64,000 nt of DNA from Trifolium pratense (lineage: Eukaryota; Streptophyta; Magnoliopsida; Fabales; Fabaceae), in assembly GCF_020283565.1 (NCBI RefSeq), contig NC_060060.1, positions 66,697,257 to 66,761,256 of the forward strand, given 5' to 3'. Below the pieces are notes generated by a model. It did not search any database, was not told the DNA's origin, and was given only the letters and a program-made list of their open reading frames with translations. The translations under genes and the position numbers were made by a program. This document shows, piece after piece, positions 44,319-55,098 of the stretch (positions are counted from its first letter, which is position 1; every line of letters begins with the position of its first letter).

Positions 44319-44985
44319 TGGTACGAAAATTGACCAAGAGGAGTTGAAAATCAACACAAGTGACATTCAAAGGGAAGTTAATGGCGTGGGGACTGTTTGG
44401 AATCCTCATCAAGGGCTGAGTTTAATTACTTAGTTATTTTAAGCATTTTCATCAATTAAGACAAATAAAATTCAACCATTTAAAGCCTTTCCAAGATGGT
44501 TACAAAAGAAGCATAAATGGGACACTCAAGGCCTTAAATAGGCGTGTGACTAATCATGGAAAAGGAGTATCATGAGCTGATTGCATTAAGTCATTTTATT
44601 TCTAGTTAATTGCATTTTTATTACTAGTTTTATTGTGTTTAATTAGGCCTTACTGTTTTTTCGGCCATATATGCATGTAATTTGATCATTTGCAATCATA
44701 AAAATAAAAGAACATTTCAGTCCAATTAGAAATTGTGTCTACAATTTTCGCCTGATTATTTGCAAGCGTCGCCTTGAAAATAGTCCGATTAGCTCAATTG
44801 GTGTTGAGTGCTAATCTCGTGTTAGGCTATTGGTGTAGTTTAACATTGCTTATTTCCTTGCTGTTTTCGCTAAAACCCAACAAACAAACACCTAAGACAC
44901 TTAATAGAATTCGACTAATAAGGGTGGTACCTAGTACCTTCGTTATTGGTTGTTTGCTTCCGTTACCACACCCTGATTCGTATCA
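44319..44985 (+). repeat. 5' LTR of the CRM-like element
   Basis: 667 bp. A TATA-like CTTAAATAGG lies at about 44532. In this copy the codon corresponding to a late TGG of the polyprotein is TAG. Confidence 0.92.
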
Positions 44986-44989
44986 TTAG

Positions 44990-45001
44990 TGGCATCAGAG
45001 C
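44990..45001 (+). other. Primer binding site (tRNA-Met type, one mismatch)
   Basis: TGGCATCAGAGC starts four bases after the LTR and differs at one base from the TGGTATCAGAGC complement of initiator tRNA-Met. Confidence 0.8.
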
Positions 45002-45022
45002 ACGGTTCTGATTCCGTGTTAC

Positions 45023-48000
45023 GTGACAACAATGGATTTCAACAGTGATGATTTCATGGACAAATTGCGTGAAGCCTTAAGGAACGTTGACATGAGAGAT
45101 GAACGATGGAGGCCTAGAAGGGGTGAACCACGTCCAAACGTGGATGAGTTCAAAATCACCGAACTACCTGAATTTAATGGTAGTGCAGACCCGGAGGTTT
45201 ATTTAGAATGGGAGCGCAAGATTGATAGAATGTTTGATTTCAAGGATCTTGATGATGAGAAACGTTGCAAATATGCGATTCTGAAACTTAGCAAAAGTGC
45301 ATCGTTGTGGTATGAGGGTTTGAAGGCTAGAAGGACACGAGATGGGAAGGAGAAAATCCACTCTTGGGAGTCCTTGAAGAGGAAGTTGCGCAAAAGATAT
45401 GTACCATCAAACCACCGACTGAATTTGTATAAAAAGATTGCAGATTTGGTGCAAGGCAAAATGAGTGTCACTGAATACATTGATGAGTTTGAGAACCTAT
45501 GCCTAATGGGTGAAGTGGAGGAAAATGAAGAGCAAAGAATGAGCCGTTTCCTTTGTGGGCTGAATAAGAACATAGCTTTTGCTGTTGAGCTATGTAATTA
45601 CACAGATTTCACCACTTTGTGCACCTTGTGTTTGAAGATTGAAAATCAAAACAAGAGTAGATATAATGCTGGGAGTTCTAGTGGTTGGTCCAAGGGAGGT
45701 GTGTCGGGTAGTGCAAATCCAGCCCCTAACACTAAACCAATGGTGAATCAACCGAAACAAAGTGAGGCCGCTCCTAAACAACCCATTGCCACGGCCAAGG
45801 AGACTAATCTGTCAAAGGTTAGGTGTTTCAAGTGTCAAGGCTTTGGACACTTTGCTAGGGCTTGTCCTAATCAACGAGTTGTGACCCTCCGAGAAGCAAT
45901 TAGCATGCGTGATGAGTTGATGAAGGAAGAAGAAGAATCTGGTGGCAATATTGAAAGTGATGGAGTTGAAATTGTTGAAGATGATGATGATGAGGTAGAA
46001 GTATATGGACCTCCCATATATGATACCTTGATGCTAAGAACTTTGCAAGTCAAGGCTGTACCCGTGGAAGGAGATCAAAGAAATCAAATCTTCTACACTA
46101 AGGGTCAAGTGAAAGATAAGTGGTGTAGTATCATTGTGGATGGAGGTAGTTGTACCAATGCGGCTTCAACTGAAATGGTGTCTAAATTAGGATTGCTCAC
46201 AACAAAACATCCTAAGCCTTATGCGCTACATTGGTTGGACAATGGAAGTAGCATAAATGTTACAAGGCAGACGCGTGTGGGACTAACCATGGGATCTTAT
46301 GTTGATGAAATCTTGTGTGATGTGGTACCTATGGATGCAAGTCACATACTTTTGGGACGCCCTTGGCAATTTGATAGGGATGTCACGCATAGAGGAAGGT
46401 CCAATGAGCATGAATTGAACTTCAATGGCAAGAGGATTGTGTTGGAACCAATGGCATCAAATGAAGTCCGTTCCATGATTACAAAAAGAGGTAAAAAGCC
46501 TAGCCTCACTATGTTTGCTACTGAAAATGAAGTGAAGGATGCTATTGATAATGGTGAATTAGTCTACATGTTGGTTGCAAAGAATGCTAAGCAAGACGAT
46601 GTAGAGACTCCTCTTAAACAACAATTGGAGGCTGTTTTGGGTGAGTATGAAGATGTGTTTCCAAGTGAACTACCAAATGGTTTGCCACCTATCCGTGGGA
46701 TTGAGCATCAAATTGATCTAATTCCGGGAGTTCCATTACCAAACAAGGCTGCATATAGGTGTAATTCAGAGGAGACAAAGGAGTTGCAACGGCAAATTGA
46801 AGAATTGATAAGCATGGGTTATGTGCGTGAATCAATGAGCCCATGTGCTGTTCCGACATTGTTGGTTCCTAAGAAGGATGGTTCATGGAGAATGTGTATC
46901 GATAGTAGGGCGGTGAACAACATAACCATCAAATATCGTTTTCCCATTCCAAGACTAGATGATATGCTTGATGGGTTACATGGGTCGGTTATCTTCTCAA
47001 AAATTGATCTAAGGAGTGGATATCACCAAATCAGAATGCGTGAAGGTGATGAATGGAAGACGGCATTCAAGACTAAGCATGGTCTATATGAATGGCTAGT
47101 TATGCCATTTGGGCTCACAAATGCACCTAGCACCTTTATGAGGCTCATGAACGAAGTACTCAAGCCTTTTTTGGGTAAGTTTGTTGTTGTTTATCTTGAT
47201 GACATATTGGTGTATAGCAAATCTATTGAGGAGCATTTCACTCATTTGAAACAAATCTTTGAGACCCTAAGAGCACAAAAACTATATGGGAAGAAGGAAA
47301 AGTGTGATTTCTTGGTTGAAAGTGTGGTGTTTCTTGGATATGTGGTGTCTAAAGATGGAGTATCCGTTGATCAAACAAAAGTGGATGCTATCAAGACTTG
47401 GCCGAGCCCTACAACAGTTTCGGAGGTGAGATCTTTCCTTGGTCTTGCATCATTTTATCGGCGCTTTATCCAGAATTTTAGCACTATAGCAAGTCCTATG
47501 ACCGAATGTTTGAAGAAGGGTGCGTTTGGGTGGAATGAACAAGCACAAAAGGCTTTTGAATTGATCAAGTTAAAGCTTTGTGAAGCTCCTGTTTTAGCTT
47601 TACCCGATTTCACTCAACCATTTGAAGTTGAATGTGATGCTAGTGGAGTTGGCATTGGGGCTGTTTTGATACAAAACAAAAGGCCTATAGCTTATTTCTC
47701 GGAGAAATTGGGAGGAGCCAGATTGAACTATTGCACCTATGACAAAGAGTTCTATGCCATTGTGAGAGCTCTTGATCATTGGAATCATTATTTGCGTTCT
47801 AATCACTTTATATTACATTCAGATCATGAGTCTTTGAAGTATATCAATGGGCAACAAAAGTTGAGTCCAAGGCATGCTAAATGGGTTGAATTTCTTCAAT
47901 CTTTTAATTTCTCTTCAAAATACAAAGATGGTAAGAGTAATGTGGTGGCTGATGCACTTTCAAGGAGGTATGCTTTAATTTCAATTCTTGAAACTCGCTT

Positions 48001-49375
48001 ACTTGGTTTTGAGACTTTGAAAGATTATTATAAAGAAGATGTGGATTTTGGTGAAATATACTCTAATTGTGAGAATGGAGCATTTGGAAAGTACATAGTG
48101 CAGGATGGATTTTTATTCAACGAGAATCGGCTTTGCATCCCAAGGCATTCAATTCGTGAGTTACTAGTTCGTGAAGCTCATGGTGGAGGTTTGGCTGGTC
48201 ATTTTGGCATTACAAAGACCTTGGAGATTTTAAAAGAACACTTTCATTGGCCAAAGATGTTAGGAGATGTGCAAAAAGTCATTAGCAAGTGTGTTACTTG
48301 TCATATGGCAAAGAGTTCTTTCAAACCAGGGGCGTATACTCCCTTGCCAACGCCTAGTGGTCCTTGGATGGATGTGAGCATGGATTTCATTGTGGCTTTG
48401 CCCCGTACACAGCGAGGTAAAGATGCTATTATGGTTGTTGTTGATAGGTTTTCAAAGATGGCACATTTTGTAGCTTGTCACAAAACAGATGATGCTAGTA
48501 ATGTTGCTGATTTGTACTTTCGTGAGATTGTGCGTTTACATGGAGTTCCTAAAACTATTGTTTCCGATCGTGATTCAAAGTTTTTGAGTTATTTTTGGAA
48601 CACATTATGGAGGAAATTAGGTACTAAGTTGCTGTTTAGTACTTCCCATCACCCTCAAACCGATGGACAAACCGAGGTGACTAATAGAACTCTTGGTACT
48701 TTGCTGCGTGGTTTGGTTAGTAAAACTCAAAAGGATTGGGACTTGAAGCTAGCTCATGCTGAATTTGCCTACAACCGGTCCCCTACATATGCTACTAATC
48801 ATTCTCCTTTTGAAGTTGTTTATGGTGTGAATCCTTACTTGCCATTGGATTTGATAGTTATGCCAAAAGAGGAGTTAGTTCATCCAGATGCCGAGGCCAA
48901 ACTCAAAGCAATGATCAAGCTACATAAGCAAGTGCAAGAAAGAATCAAGGCCGTGAATGAAGTTTACAAGCAAAGGTCCAAGAATAAGAAGCCTAAGTTA
49001 TTCAATGAAGGTGATCTTGTGTGGGTCCATTTGAGAAAAGAAAGATTCCCAAGCAAGAGAAAGAATAAGCTCATGCCTAGAGCTGATGGTCCTTTCAAAG
49101 TTATATCAAAGATCAATGACAATGCATACAAGATTGATTTGCCCGGAGAATATGGAGTACATGCTACTTTCAATGTTGGAGATCTCTCACCGTATTTAGA
49201 TGATGATGGTATTCAAGAATTGAGGTCAATTCCTTTCAAAGGGGGAGGGGATGGTACGAAAATTGACCAAGAGGAGTTAAAAATCAACACAAGTGACATT
49301 CAAAGGGAAGTTAATGGCGTGGGGACTGTTTGGAATCCTCATCAAGGGCTGAGTTTAATTACTTGGTTATTTTAA
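45023..49375 (+). CDS. CRM-like chromovirus Gag-Pol polyprotein
   Basis: One uninterrupted ORF of 1,450 codons. In order: Gag with a capsid-like region (FNGSADPEVYLEWERK), one CCHC knuckle (from about residue 268), an acidic stretch, a protease-like DGGS (373-376, in place of the usual DTG/DSG), reverse transcriptase with YLDD (724-727), RNase H, and integrase with the HHCC site and the MDF / SDRD / QTE acidic triad. After integrase comes a GPFKV..INDNAYKIDLP block and about 40 residues encoded by the 3' LTR. The product replicates and integrates the element. CRM-clade elements tend to target centromeres through their C-terminus. No lesion is seen. Confidence 0.92.
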   Translation: MTTMDFNSDDFMDKLREALRNVDMRDERWRPRRGEPRPNVDEFKITELPEFNGSADPEVYLEWERKIDRMFDFKDLDDEKRCKYAILKLSKSASLWYEGLKARRTRDGKEKIHSWESLKRKLRKRYVPSNHRLNLYKKIADLVQGKMSVTEYIDEFENLCLMGEVEENEEQRMSRFLCGLNKNIAFAVELCNYTDFTTLCTLCLKIENQNKSRYNAGSSSGWSKGGVSGSANPAPNTKPMVNQPKQSEAAPKQPIATAKETNLSKVRCFKCQGFGHFARACPNQRVVTLREAISMRDELMKEEEESGGNIESDGVEIVEDDDDEVEVYGPPIYDTLMLRTLQVKAVPVEGDQRNQIFYTKGQVKDKWCSIIVDGGSCTNAASTEMVSKLGLLTTKHPKPYALHWLDNGSSINVTRQTRVGLTMGSYVDEILCDVVPMDASHILLGRPWQFDRDVTHRGRSNEHELNFNGKRIVLEPMASNEVRSMITKRGKKPSLTMFATENEVKDAIDNGELVYMLVAKNAKQDDVETPLKQQLEAVLGEYEDVFPSELPNGLPPIRGIEHQIDLIPGVPLPNKAAYRCNSEETKELQRQIEELISMGYVRESMSPCAVPTLLVPKKDGSWRMCIDSRAVNNITIKYRFPIPRLDDMLDGLHGSVIFSKIDLRSGYHQIRMREGDEWKTAFKTKHGLYEWLVMPFGLTNAPSTFMRLMNEVLKPFLGKFVVVYLDDILVYSKSIEEHFTHLKQIFETLRAQKLYGKKEKCDFLVESVVFLGYVVSKDGVSVDQTKVDAIKTWPSPTTVSEVRSFLGLASFYRRFIQNFSTIASPMTECLKKGAFGWNEQAQKAFELIKLKLCEAPVLALPDFTQPFEVECDASGVGIGAVLIQNKRPIAYFSEKLGGARLNYCTYDKEFYAIVRALDHWNHYLRSNHFILHSDHESLKYINGQQKLSPRHAKWVEFLQSFNFSSKYKDGKSNVVADALSRRYALISILETRLLGFETLKDYYKEDVDFGEIYSNCENGAFGKYIVQDGFLFNENRLCIPRHSIRELLVREAHGGGLAGHFGITKTLEILKEHFHWPKMLGDVQKVISKCVTCHMAKSSFKPGAYTPLPTPSGPWMDVSMDFIVALPRTQRGKDAIMVVVDRFSKMAHFVACHKTDDASNVADLYFREIVRLHGVPKTIVSDRDSKFLSYFWNTLWRKLGTKLLFSTSHHPQTDGQTEVTNRTLGTLLRGLVSKTQKDWDLKLAHAEFAYNRSPTYATNHSPFEVVYGVNPYLPLDLIVMPKEELVHPDAEAKLKAMIKLHKQVQERIKAVNEVYKQRSKNKKPKLFNEGDLVWVHLRKERFPSKRKNKLMPRADGPFKVISKINDNAYKIDLPGEYGVHATFNVGDLSPYLDDDGIQELRSIPFKGGGDGTKIDQEELKINTSDIQREVNGVGTVWNPHQGLSLITWLF
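49238..49251 (+). other. Polypurine tract of the CRM-like element
   Basis: AAAGGGGGAGGGGA directly precedes the 3' LTR and lies within the coding region. Confidence 0.85.
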
Positions 49376-49917
49376 GCATTTTCATCAATTAAGACAAATA
49401 AAATTCAGCCATTTAAAGCCTTTCCAAGATGGTTACAAAAGAAGCATAAATGGGACACTCAAGGCCTTAAATAGGCGTGTGACTAATCATGGAAAAGGAG
49501 TATCATGAGCTGATTGCATTAAGTCATTTTATTTCTAGTTAATTGCATTTTTATTACTAGTTTTATTGTGTTTAATTAGGCCTTACTGTTTTTTCGGCCA
49601 TATATGCATGTAATTTGATCATTTGCAATCATAAAAAAAAAGAACATTTCAGTCCAATTAGAAATTGTGTCTACAATTTTCGCCTGATTATTTGCAAGCG
49701 TCGCCTTGAAAATAGTCCGATTAGCTCAATTGGTGTTGAGTGCTAATCTCGTGTTAGGCTATTGGTGTAGTTTAACATTGCTTATTTCCTTGCTGTTTTC
49801 GCTAAAACCCAACAAACAAACACCTAAGACACTTAATAGAATTCGACTAATAAGGGTGGTACCTAGTACCTTCGTTATTGGTTGTTTGCTTCCGTTACCA
49901 CACCCTGATTCGTATCA
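49252..49917 (+). repeat. 3' LTR of the CRM-like element
   Basis: 666 bp. Its first 124 bases encode the end of the polyprotein (stop at 49373-49375). It is followed by the AAAGA duplication. Confidence 0.92.
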
Positions 49918-50368
49918 AAAGAGGTAGAAGACATACAACAGATTTTTTTCACTTACTGCATTACTTCACAAATTTGGCATAAAATATTTGTTTGGTTGGT
50001 CACTAATGTCATTTCTTTTGAGGACATTACAAGTCATTTCTCTTTGTTTGGTGAATTAGCAAAAGACAATCATAGCAAGTGAATCTGTCATATAATTTGG
50101 TTGGAGACGACGTGGAGTATTTGACGTACGCGTAATAACATTATTTTTAGAGGAGACTGTGTCAATATATCATTTTTAGTGGAGCAAATTGTTTATTTTT
50201 CTTGGTTTTGGTTTATAGGCCGAATAGGGAACAATGTTAATTTAGCTTTCTCTAACTGATATAATAATCCTTTAGATTGTTTTCAACGCATTTAAAGTGA
50301 TATATTCTGAATTGTAAGAGTTGAATACCCCTTGTATTCCTTATAATTCATTTTTTGCTTATAAAAAA

Positions 50369-50679
50369 TATACTTAAAATTATTATATTATTATTTTTAT
50401 TAGGAAAAATTACATAAACCTCCCCTAAAATTTGTTAAAATATCACTCACACCCCTTTATTTTTTACCACATAAACCTCCCCTTAATTTTCAATGTGATG
50501 TGATAAACACATCCCGTCTAAATTAACATAAACAATTGGACTTAATCCACCCGTTATTTTCAATGTGTCCCTTTTTTTTTTTGTACATGTTTTCAATGTG
50601 TCCCTTTATTTACAGTATTATAAATATCACTCACATATTTATCAAAAAAAGAAAATATCACTCACATAAACCAAAAATA
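50369..50679. repeat. Dispersed AT-rich repeat, no gene
   Basis: 50386-50465 matches 31970-32055 (ATTATATTATTATTTTTATT, ATATCACTCACACCCC). TTTCAATGTG words and ATATCACTCACAT recur locally. No coding sequence. Confidence 0.6.
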
Positions 50680-50689
50680 ACTGTTTGGT

Positions 50690-50996
50690 TCTTACCGGAG
50701 AATTTTACAGTTACTGATATTTTTAGAGAGATTAATTCTTGTGCCGATAGTTTTAGCAAATATTGGACTTTCACTTGATAGACTCATGATTTGGGAATGA
50801 GATTCCTCATGTTATTATTAGAGATAGGAGTAGTTTTGAAGTCAATAGACTTGGTAAACTCCTTTTTAAGGTTGTAAATATTTAGGAAGATTTTGGTCTA
50901 ATTTCCCTCATATTTTTCCTATATCTCTCATCCCTTTCCTACCATGTTTTGAGGTAGTAGCCCTTTGCTACTCCTCCTTTTTCTTAAAAAAAAAAA
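50690..50996 (+). pseudogene. LINE RNase H-like tail with poly(A)
   Basis: A short reading FTVTDIFREINSCADSFSKY resembles the C-terminal end of the RNase H domain that some plant L1-like elements carry (REINSCAD... motif). It ends at 50776-50778. About 210 bases of 3' untranslated sequence and an A-rich tail (50986-50997) follow. It is a severely 5'-truncated LINE copy, distinct from the one ending near 50368. Confidence 0.65.
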
Positions 50997-51913
50997 GCTT
51001 AAATGTAGTTTTGCCTCTCATATTTTGATTAAATCTGAATTTTACCCCCACTTGTTTTAAAACGCGGACTTTTATCCCATCTGTTTTATAATTTTTTGGA
51101 TGATGATGGTACTGTTGTTGGTGAGGATGTGCAAGTGGAGGGCTATGATGAAAGTGTCTCTATCTGATTCTATAATCTAGTTTTGTGTGGGCTAGGCCCT
51201 GATTTGTGTGCACCTTGGTCTGTAACATGCACAATATGTCTTTTATGCTCTGATACTCCAGGTACTCTATGCTACTGATTTTATTTGTCAGAATTTTGGG
51301 CTAAAAAGGGGGAGTAATATGACTTTCTGATTTTCTGATGTGCATGATGTGAAGAGAGATGCTCTAGCATCTGGCATATGTAGTAGTAGTGTGGGTGTGT
51401 ACTACTATGATGCATGACTTAAGGGGGAGTGAAGTATGAAGTAAGGGGAGTGTGAATGCATGAAGTGAGGGGGAGTAGAGTGAAGTATGAAGAAAGGGGA
51501 GTGTGAATGCATGAAGTGAGGGGAGTAGAATTTATTTTTCTGCTACTCTTAGCATATGCATGTTTTATATAGGAATTTATTATTCCTAATGTGTGTGGAA
51601 TTTATTTTTCCATCCTATGAAGATATTGCTCGTGCTCTAATTGAAGGAATTTATTTTTCCTTATATTTGAATTCACTACGCGAGAGTTTATTTCTCTCTA
51701 ATTGTGCTGCATGAGGCAAGTTGTGTTTCCATCCGCTGTAGCATGCCTCTGATGTTACTAGCTTGTTAGTTTTCTCGTAGAAATAACGTTGCTATGATTA
51801 TGCTTTCTTTCTTAGCTGTGTGTTCAAGTTGACTTGAAGAAAAGTGTTTTCTGTATCTCTCCACAAACATTGGTCTAAGATTGTTTTAGCCAAAATTTGC
51901 CAAAGGAGGAGAT

Positions 51914-53340
51914 TGTTGGGTTTTCAATGTTGGCTACAATTTTGCAAAAATAATAACAGCCAACTGTGCACGTTAATAATCTGTTTTTATATCTTTTGAA
52001 GATTTGATTTACAAATATGTTCGTGCTTATCCAGCAAGCTAAACACACCTTCCACTGCAAGTTATTTAAAAGGTGGTTTGTTTTATTTGTTACAAAAATA
52101 TGTTTCAATATTTTTGCATCAAATCTTTTAGTTGAAGAAATATTTTTTTGGAGTAAATCTTTTCTCAAAGAAATATTTTTTTGGGAGTGAAGATTTTGTT
52201 GAAGAATTATTTTCAAGCAAATCTTGTGAGCTGGCCATCGAAGATTCTAGCCAATTATTCTGAAGATCTAACTTGGGCATCAAGATTACTAAAGCGTGTG
52301 TCTCTTTTAGTTCTTTTAGAGAGTTCTTTTAATTAAAGAGAGTTCTTTTAATCAAGAATTAAAGAGAGTTCTTTTAATTGTGTGCCTTTCTTGCTTCATT
52401 TTGATGCAAGCTTAAGACCGTGTTTGAGTTGTAATTTGTTTACTAACTCCAAAGCTTTTAAGCAAGGAGGTTAGGTAGTGTGTAATCGTAACCTTAAGCT
52501 TTTAAGTACAGGTTGCTATTAGTTTATGTGAACCTACTCTTAAGCTTTGAAGTATAGAGTTAGGGTTTGTCTTTGAAGAGTATCTTCACAATTGGTTTGC
52601 TACCGAGTTTAAATCACAGGTTGTGTGATTGAGAGGAAGTGAGAGGGGTCTCATATCTAGGAGTTCCTAGGTAGAAGTTTGCACGGGTAGTGATTAAGTG
52701 AGGAGTTTTAAACGGGGAAGTTTAGCTCTGAATTAATACTGCTGATAGTTGATTTCCTTCTTGGATTGGTATCCCCAAGAGTGAGTGTGTTTACACTGAA
52801 CTGGGTTAACAAACCTACTGTCTCTTTTATTATTCCACAGTTTATTATTTTGTCTGTCTGTTGTATATATGGGGAGGGATCAAATTACACCGGTGTAACA
52901 TTTGAGTAATATTACACCGCTCAATAACGCTTCAACAAATACAAATTTTACAAAATCCACCGTTGGATTGAAAGTTTATATCATATAGATCATTCATGTT
53001 CAATTCTATAAAAATCTAAAATCATTTGATATGTTATTGAGATTGATCAAGCTTAACGGTATTCAATAAAAACACATAAAGCGTTAATCTTGATCGGTCT
53101 CAATAACATATCAAACGATTTTAGATTTTCGTAAAATTGAACATGGATGATCTAAATGATATAAACTTTCAATCCAACGGTGGATTTTGTAAAATTTGTA
53201 TTCGTTGAAGCGTTATTGAGTGGTGTAACATTACTCAAATGTTACACTGGTGTAATTTGATCTCTCCCCTATATATATATATATAGACAACTGTTGTAGC
53301 ATCTGTCACAACACTTGTCCACTGCGTGCAAGGAATTTCA
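51914..53340 (+). repeat. SIRE-like LTR, plus strand, with nested MITE
   Basis: Starts TGTTGGGTTTTC after GGAGGAGAT and ends GTGCAAGGAATTTCA. Without the MITE it is about 1.03 kb, close to the minus-strand LTR at 59897-60940 (1,044 bp), to which it is clearly related but diverged. Confidence 0.85.
52871..53269. mobile_element. Long-TIR MITE, 399 bp, inside the SIRE-like LTR
   Basis: Ends GGGGAGGGATCAAATTACAC and, inverted, GGGGAGAGATCAAATTACAC. The arms stay complementary for well over 100 bases. It is flanked by TATATAT-type sequence on both sides, consistent with a 7-9 bp duplication. It may be a Mutator-type MITE. No coding capacity. Confidence 0.8.
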
Positions 53341-53517
53341 CTATGTATGAGATTGCCTTTAAACACCTGGATTTTAGATTACCTTCACGGATCTCGAGAT
53401 GTCGATCTTTCGCCATCTTCGCTTGGCTCCCTCGCAGTTACGGTCTTTTGAAATGACCACCGACTATCTGGGTTTGGCTCCCGCACATCCTCTGTTTTTC
53501 TACATCTTTCGCCTTCA

Positions 53518-55098
53518 ATGTTCGTGCCCTCGGCGGAAAAAGCTAAAGGGAAAGTGCTGAAGGGAAAGGTGGTTCCGAACTCCAAGTGTGGTTGGGTCTC
53601 CCTGTGGCAGCGAAAACGCCTTTTTGAGATGTACGAGGAATCAGTTCGGGGTTTCAAGGATGTATACTATGGGGTTAGGCCCATGACACTAAAGGGGTGG
53701 CAGAATTTTGTCCGTGAGGGAAATCGTCTCGATGAGAATGGGAAGAAGGTGCATGATGACTAGGGGCGGCCTATAGAGGAGGATTTTGCCATTTTCCCCT
53801 TTTACTGGCGCAAGGAGCATTACTCCATGATACCTACGGAATTTGTCTTCAAGCTCTCCGAGCTTACTGCTGATGAGAGGTCCGATTATAAGAAGTTGGA
53901 GACCTTCGTGGAGCGTCTCCCGCCTTATTTATTGGAAGGCCCGGAGGGTGAGCCCTTGTATGATGAGGATGGCGAGAGAGTGACGCACCCAAAGCTTATA
54001 GATACAAAGGGGTTGCTCGCTAGTGATACCCCGGAAAAATTTACTGCTTTTTGGCGTATGCTCCGCACTTGTGTTAATTTTTAGTTATTCGCAAAGTATT
54101 TTATTGCCTTTAACTGTTATTAACTTGCTTTTATTTTCGTCTTGCAGAAAGAATGACCAGTGCTGCGGAGAAGCTTCGCCAAGCCCGTGCTGCAAAAAAT
54201 AAAAGGGAAAGGGGTGCGACCAATGCTGCTGGGGCGTCCTCTGGTCTTGGGACTTCCTCGGTGCAGATGTCTCCGACGCCATCCTTCGACACGGATCGCA
54301 GTAAACGGATTCGGGTGGAGGATTTGGACGACACTACTTCCCAGAAGCATCAGGTTATTGATCTAGAAGATCCGTTTAATTCCCTATCCTTCAGTCTTCA
54401 CAGGCTTACTCCTTGAGTTCCAGCAGATCAGTTCATCATTCCTCCGGCCATCTCCCCATGAAGCTCTTGATGGGGCGACAAAGATGAAGATTTCCCTTGC
54501 GGATGAAGTCATTCTGTCGGACACGGGTCCTAAAGCTATCTGTGGCGAGATTGCTTCTCACTGGTCGGCCATCTTCGAGCTGTTGGAGATCATAACCTTC
54601 CTAAATGGTCGAGAGTGGAAGTACCTGGAGGAGAGAGATGCTACCCGCCATGAGCTGCACTTGTTGGGAAAGAAGCTTCAGGAGTCAGAAGCTTCCTGTG
54701 AAGGATACAGGGAGCAGCACAAGACCCTTGCTTCCAACCTCGAAGAGGCAGAGGAAAAGATGAAAGTCTTGGTTGAAGAGAGGGATGGTGCTCTGAAGGA
54801 GGTCGAGGAGATCAAAGCTAAAATTAACGAGCTGGAGGGAAAACTGCAGGAGTTTGTTGGTGTTGCTGTTGTCGAGGAGGATGAAAGAAAACTCGATCGT
54901 GATTGGGAGTATTGCTCTTCAAGTCGGGCAGACCTAATTAGCTAGATCTACGAGTACGAATCCTTCATGATCGAAGCAGCTTCCTTCAGCTTTAAGAAAG
55001 TTGTTGCCCAGCTTCGCGTCCTTAATCCGGAACTAACCAAAGAGGGCTTGGACGAAGATAAGGAAGTTCGGGATGGGCAGATCCTCCCTACTCTTTAA
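53518..55098 (+). pseudogene. Tat-type extra ORF, antisense to pol, with a coiled coil
   Basis: From 53518 the reading shows FEMYEESVRGFKDVYYGVRP, then TAG at 53761-53763, EDFAIFPFYWRKEH and FVFKLSELTADE. A probable intron (GTTAATTTTT...TTGCAG, about 54073-54147) leads to a segment starting RMTSAAEKLRQAR with a basic patch. After TGA (54414-54416) a heptad-rich coiled coil follows (54600-54870), TAG at 54943-54945, and an end with FKKVVAQLRVLNPEL. Proteins of this layout accompany Tat-type elements. Their function is not known. The N-terminal part also shifts frame near 53520. Confidence 0.6.

Larger units (their letters stand above)
44319..49917 (+). mobile_element. CRM-like chromovirus (Ty3/Gypsy), complete and intact
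   Basis: LTRs of 667 and 666 bp (TGGTACG...GTATCA) flank a PBS, one gag-pol ORF and a purine-rich tract. The target duplication AAAGA is perfect (44314-44318 and 49918-49922). By eye the LTRs differ at about four substitutions plus one indel, so it is young. Gag style, the absence of a classic chromodomain and the ORF running into the 3' LTR suggest the CRM clade. Confidence 0.88.
44121..50368 (+). pseudogene. LINE 3' fragment (zf-RVT to tail) split by a chromovirus
   Basis: 44121-44313 encodes LKRIWKNNVPSKVSDFGWRL, LPTREVF and SCVFCFK, the zf-RVT domain. The frame resumes at 49918-50230 with IWHKIFVWL and later a broken W..RRG / NNIIF-type tail, ending in TTTTTGCTTATAAAAAATAT near 50368. 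A CRM-like element is inserted with an AAAGA duplication. The reading has several stops after 50080. This is a 5'-truncated copy without reverse transcriptase, so it was not mobile. Confidence 0.8.
51098..53340 (+). mobile_element. 3' end of a SIRE-like (Copia) element, plus strand
   Basis: Begins with about 23 codons of an acidic C-terminus ending DESVSI (stop 51165-51167), like the end of the envelope-like ORF at 61752. Then come about 740 bases of non-coding sequence with GGGGGAGTGAAGTATG and GGAATTTATTTTTCC repeats, a purine tract and a full LTR (51914-53340). The rest of the element is missing. The sequence before it (51003-51097) is another dispersed repeat edge. Confidence 0.8.

Noticed and set aside
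44188..44433. 81-codon ORF spanning the LINE/LTR junction
   Set aside because: It is a chance fusion of LINE zf-RVT sequence with the LTR-encoded tail of the CRM-like polyprotein. It is not a gene.
44774..44989. 71-codon ORF at the end of the CRM-like LTR (and 49706-49927)
   Set aside because: It lies wholly in LTR sequence, repeats in both LTRs and shows no domain. A tRNA-like TTAGCTCAATTGG within it has no cloverleaf.
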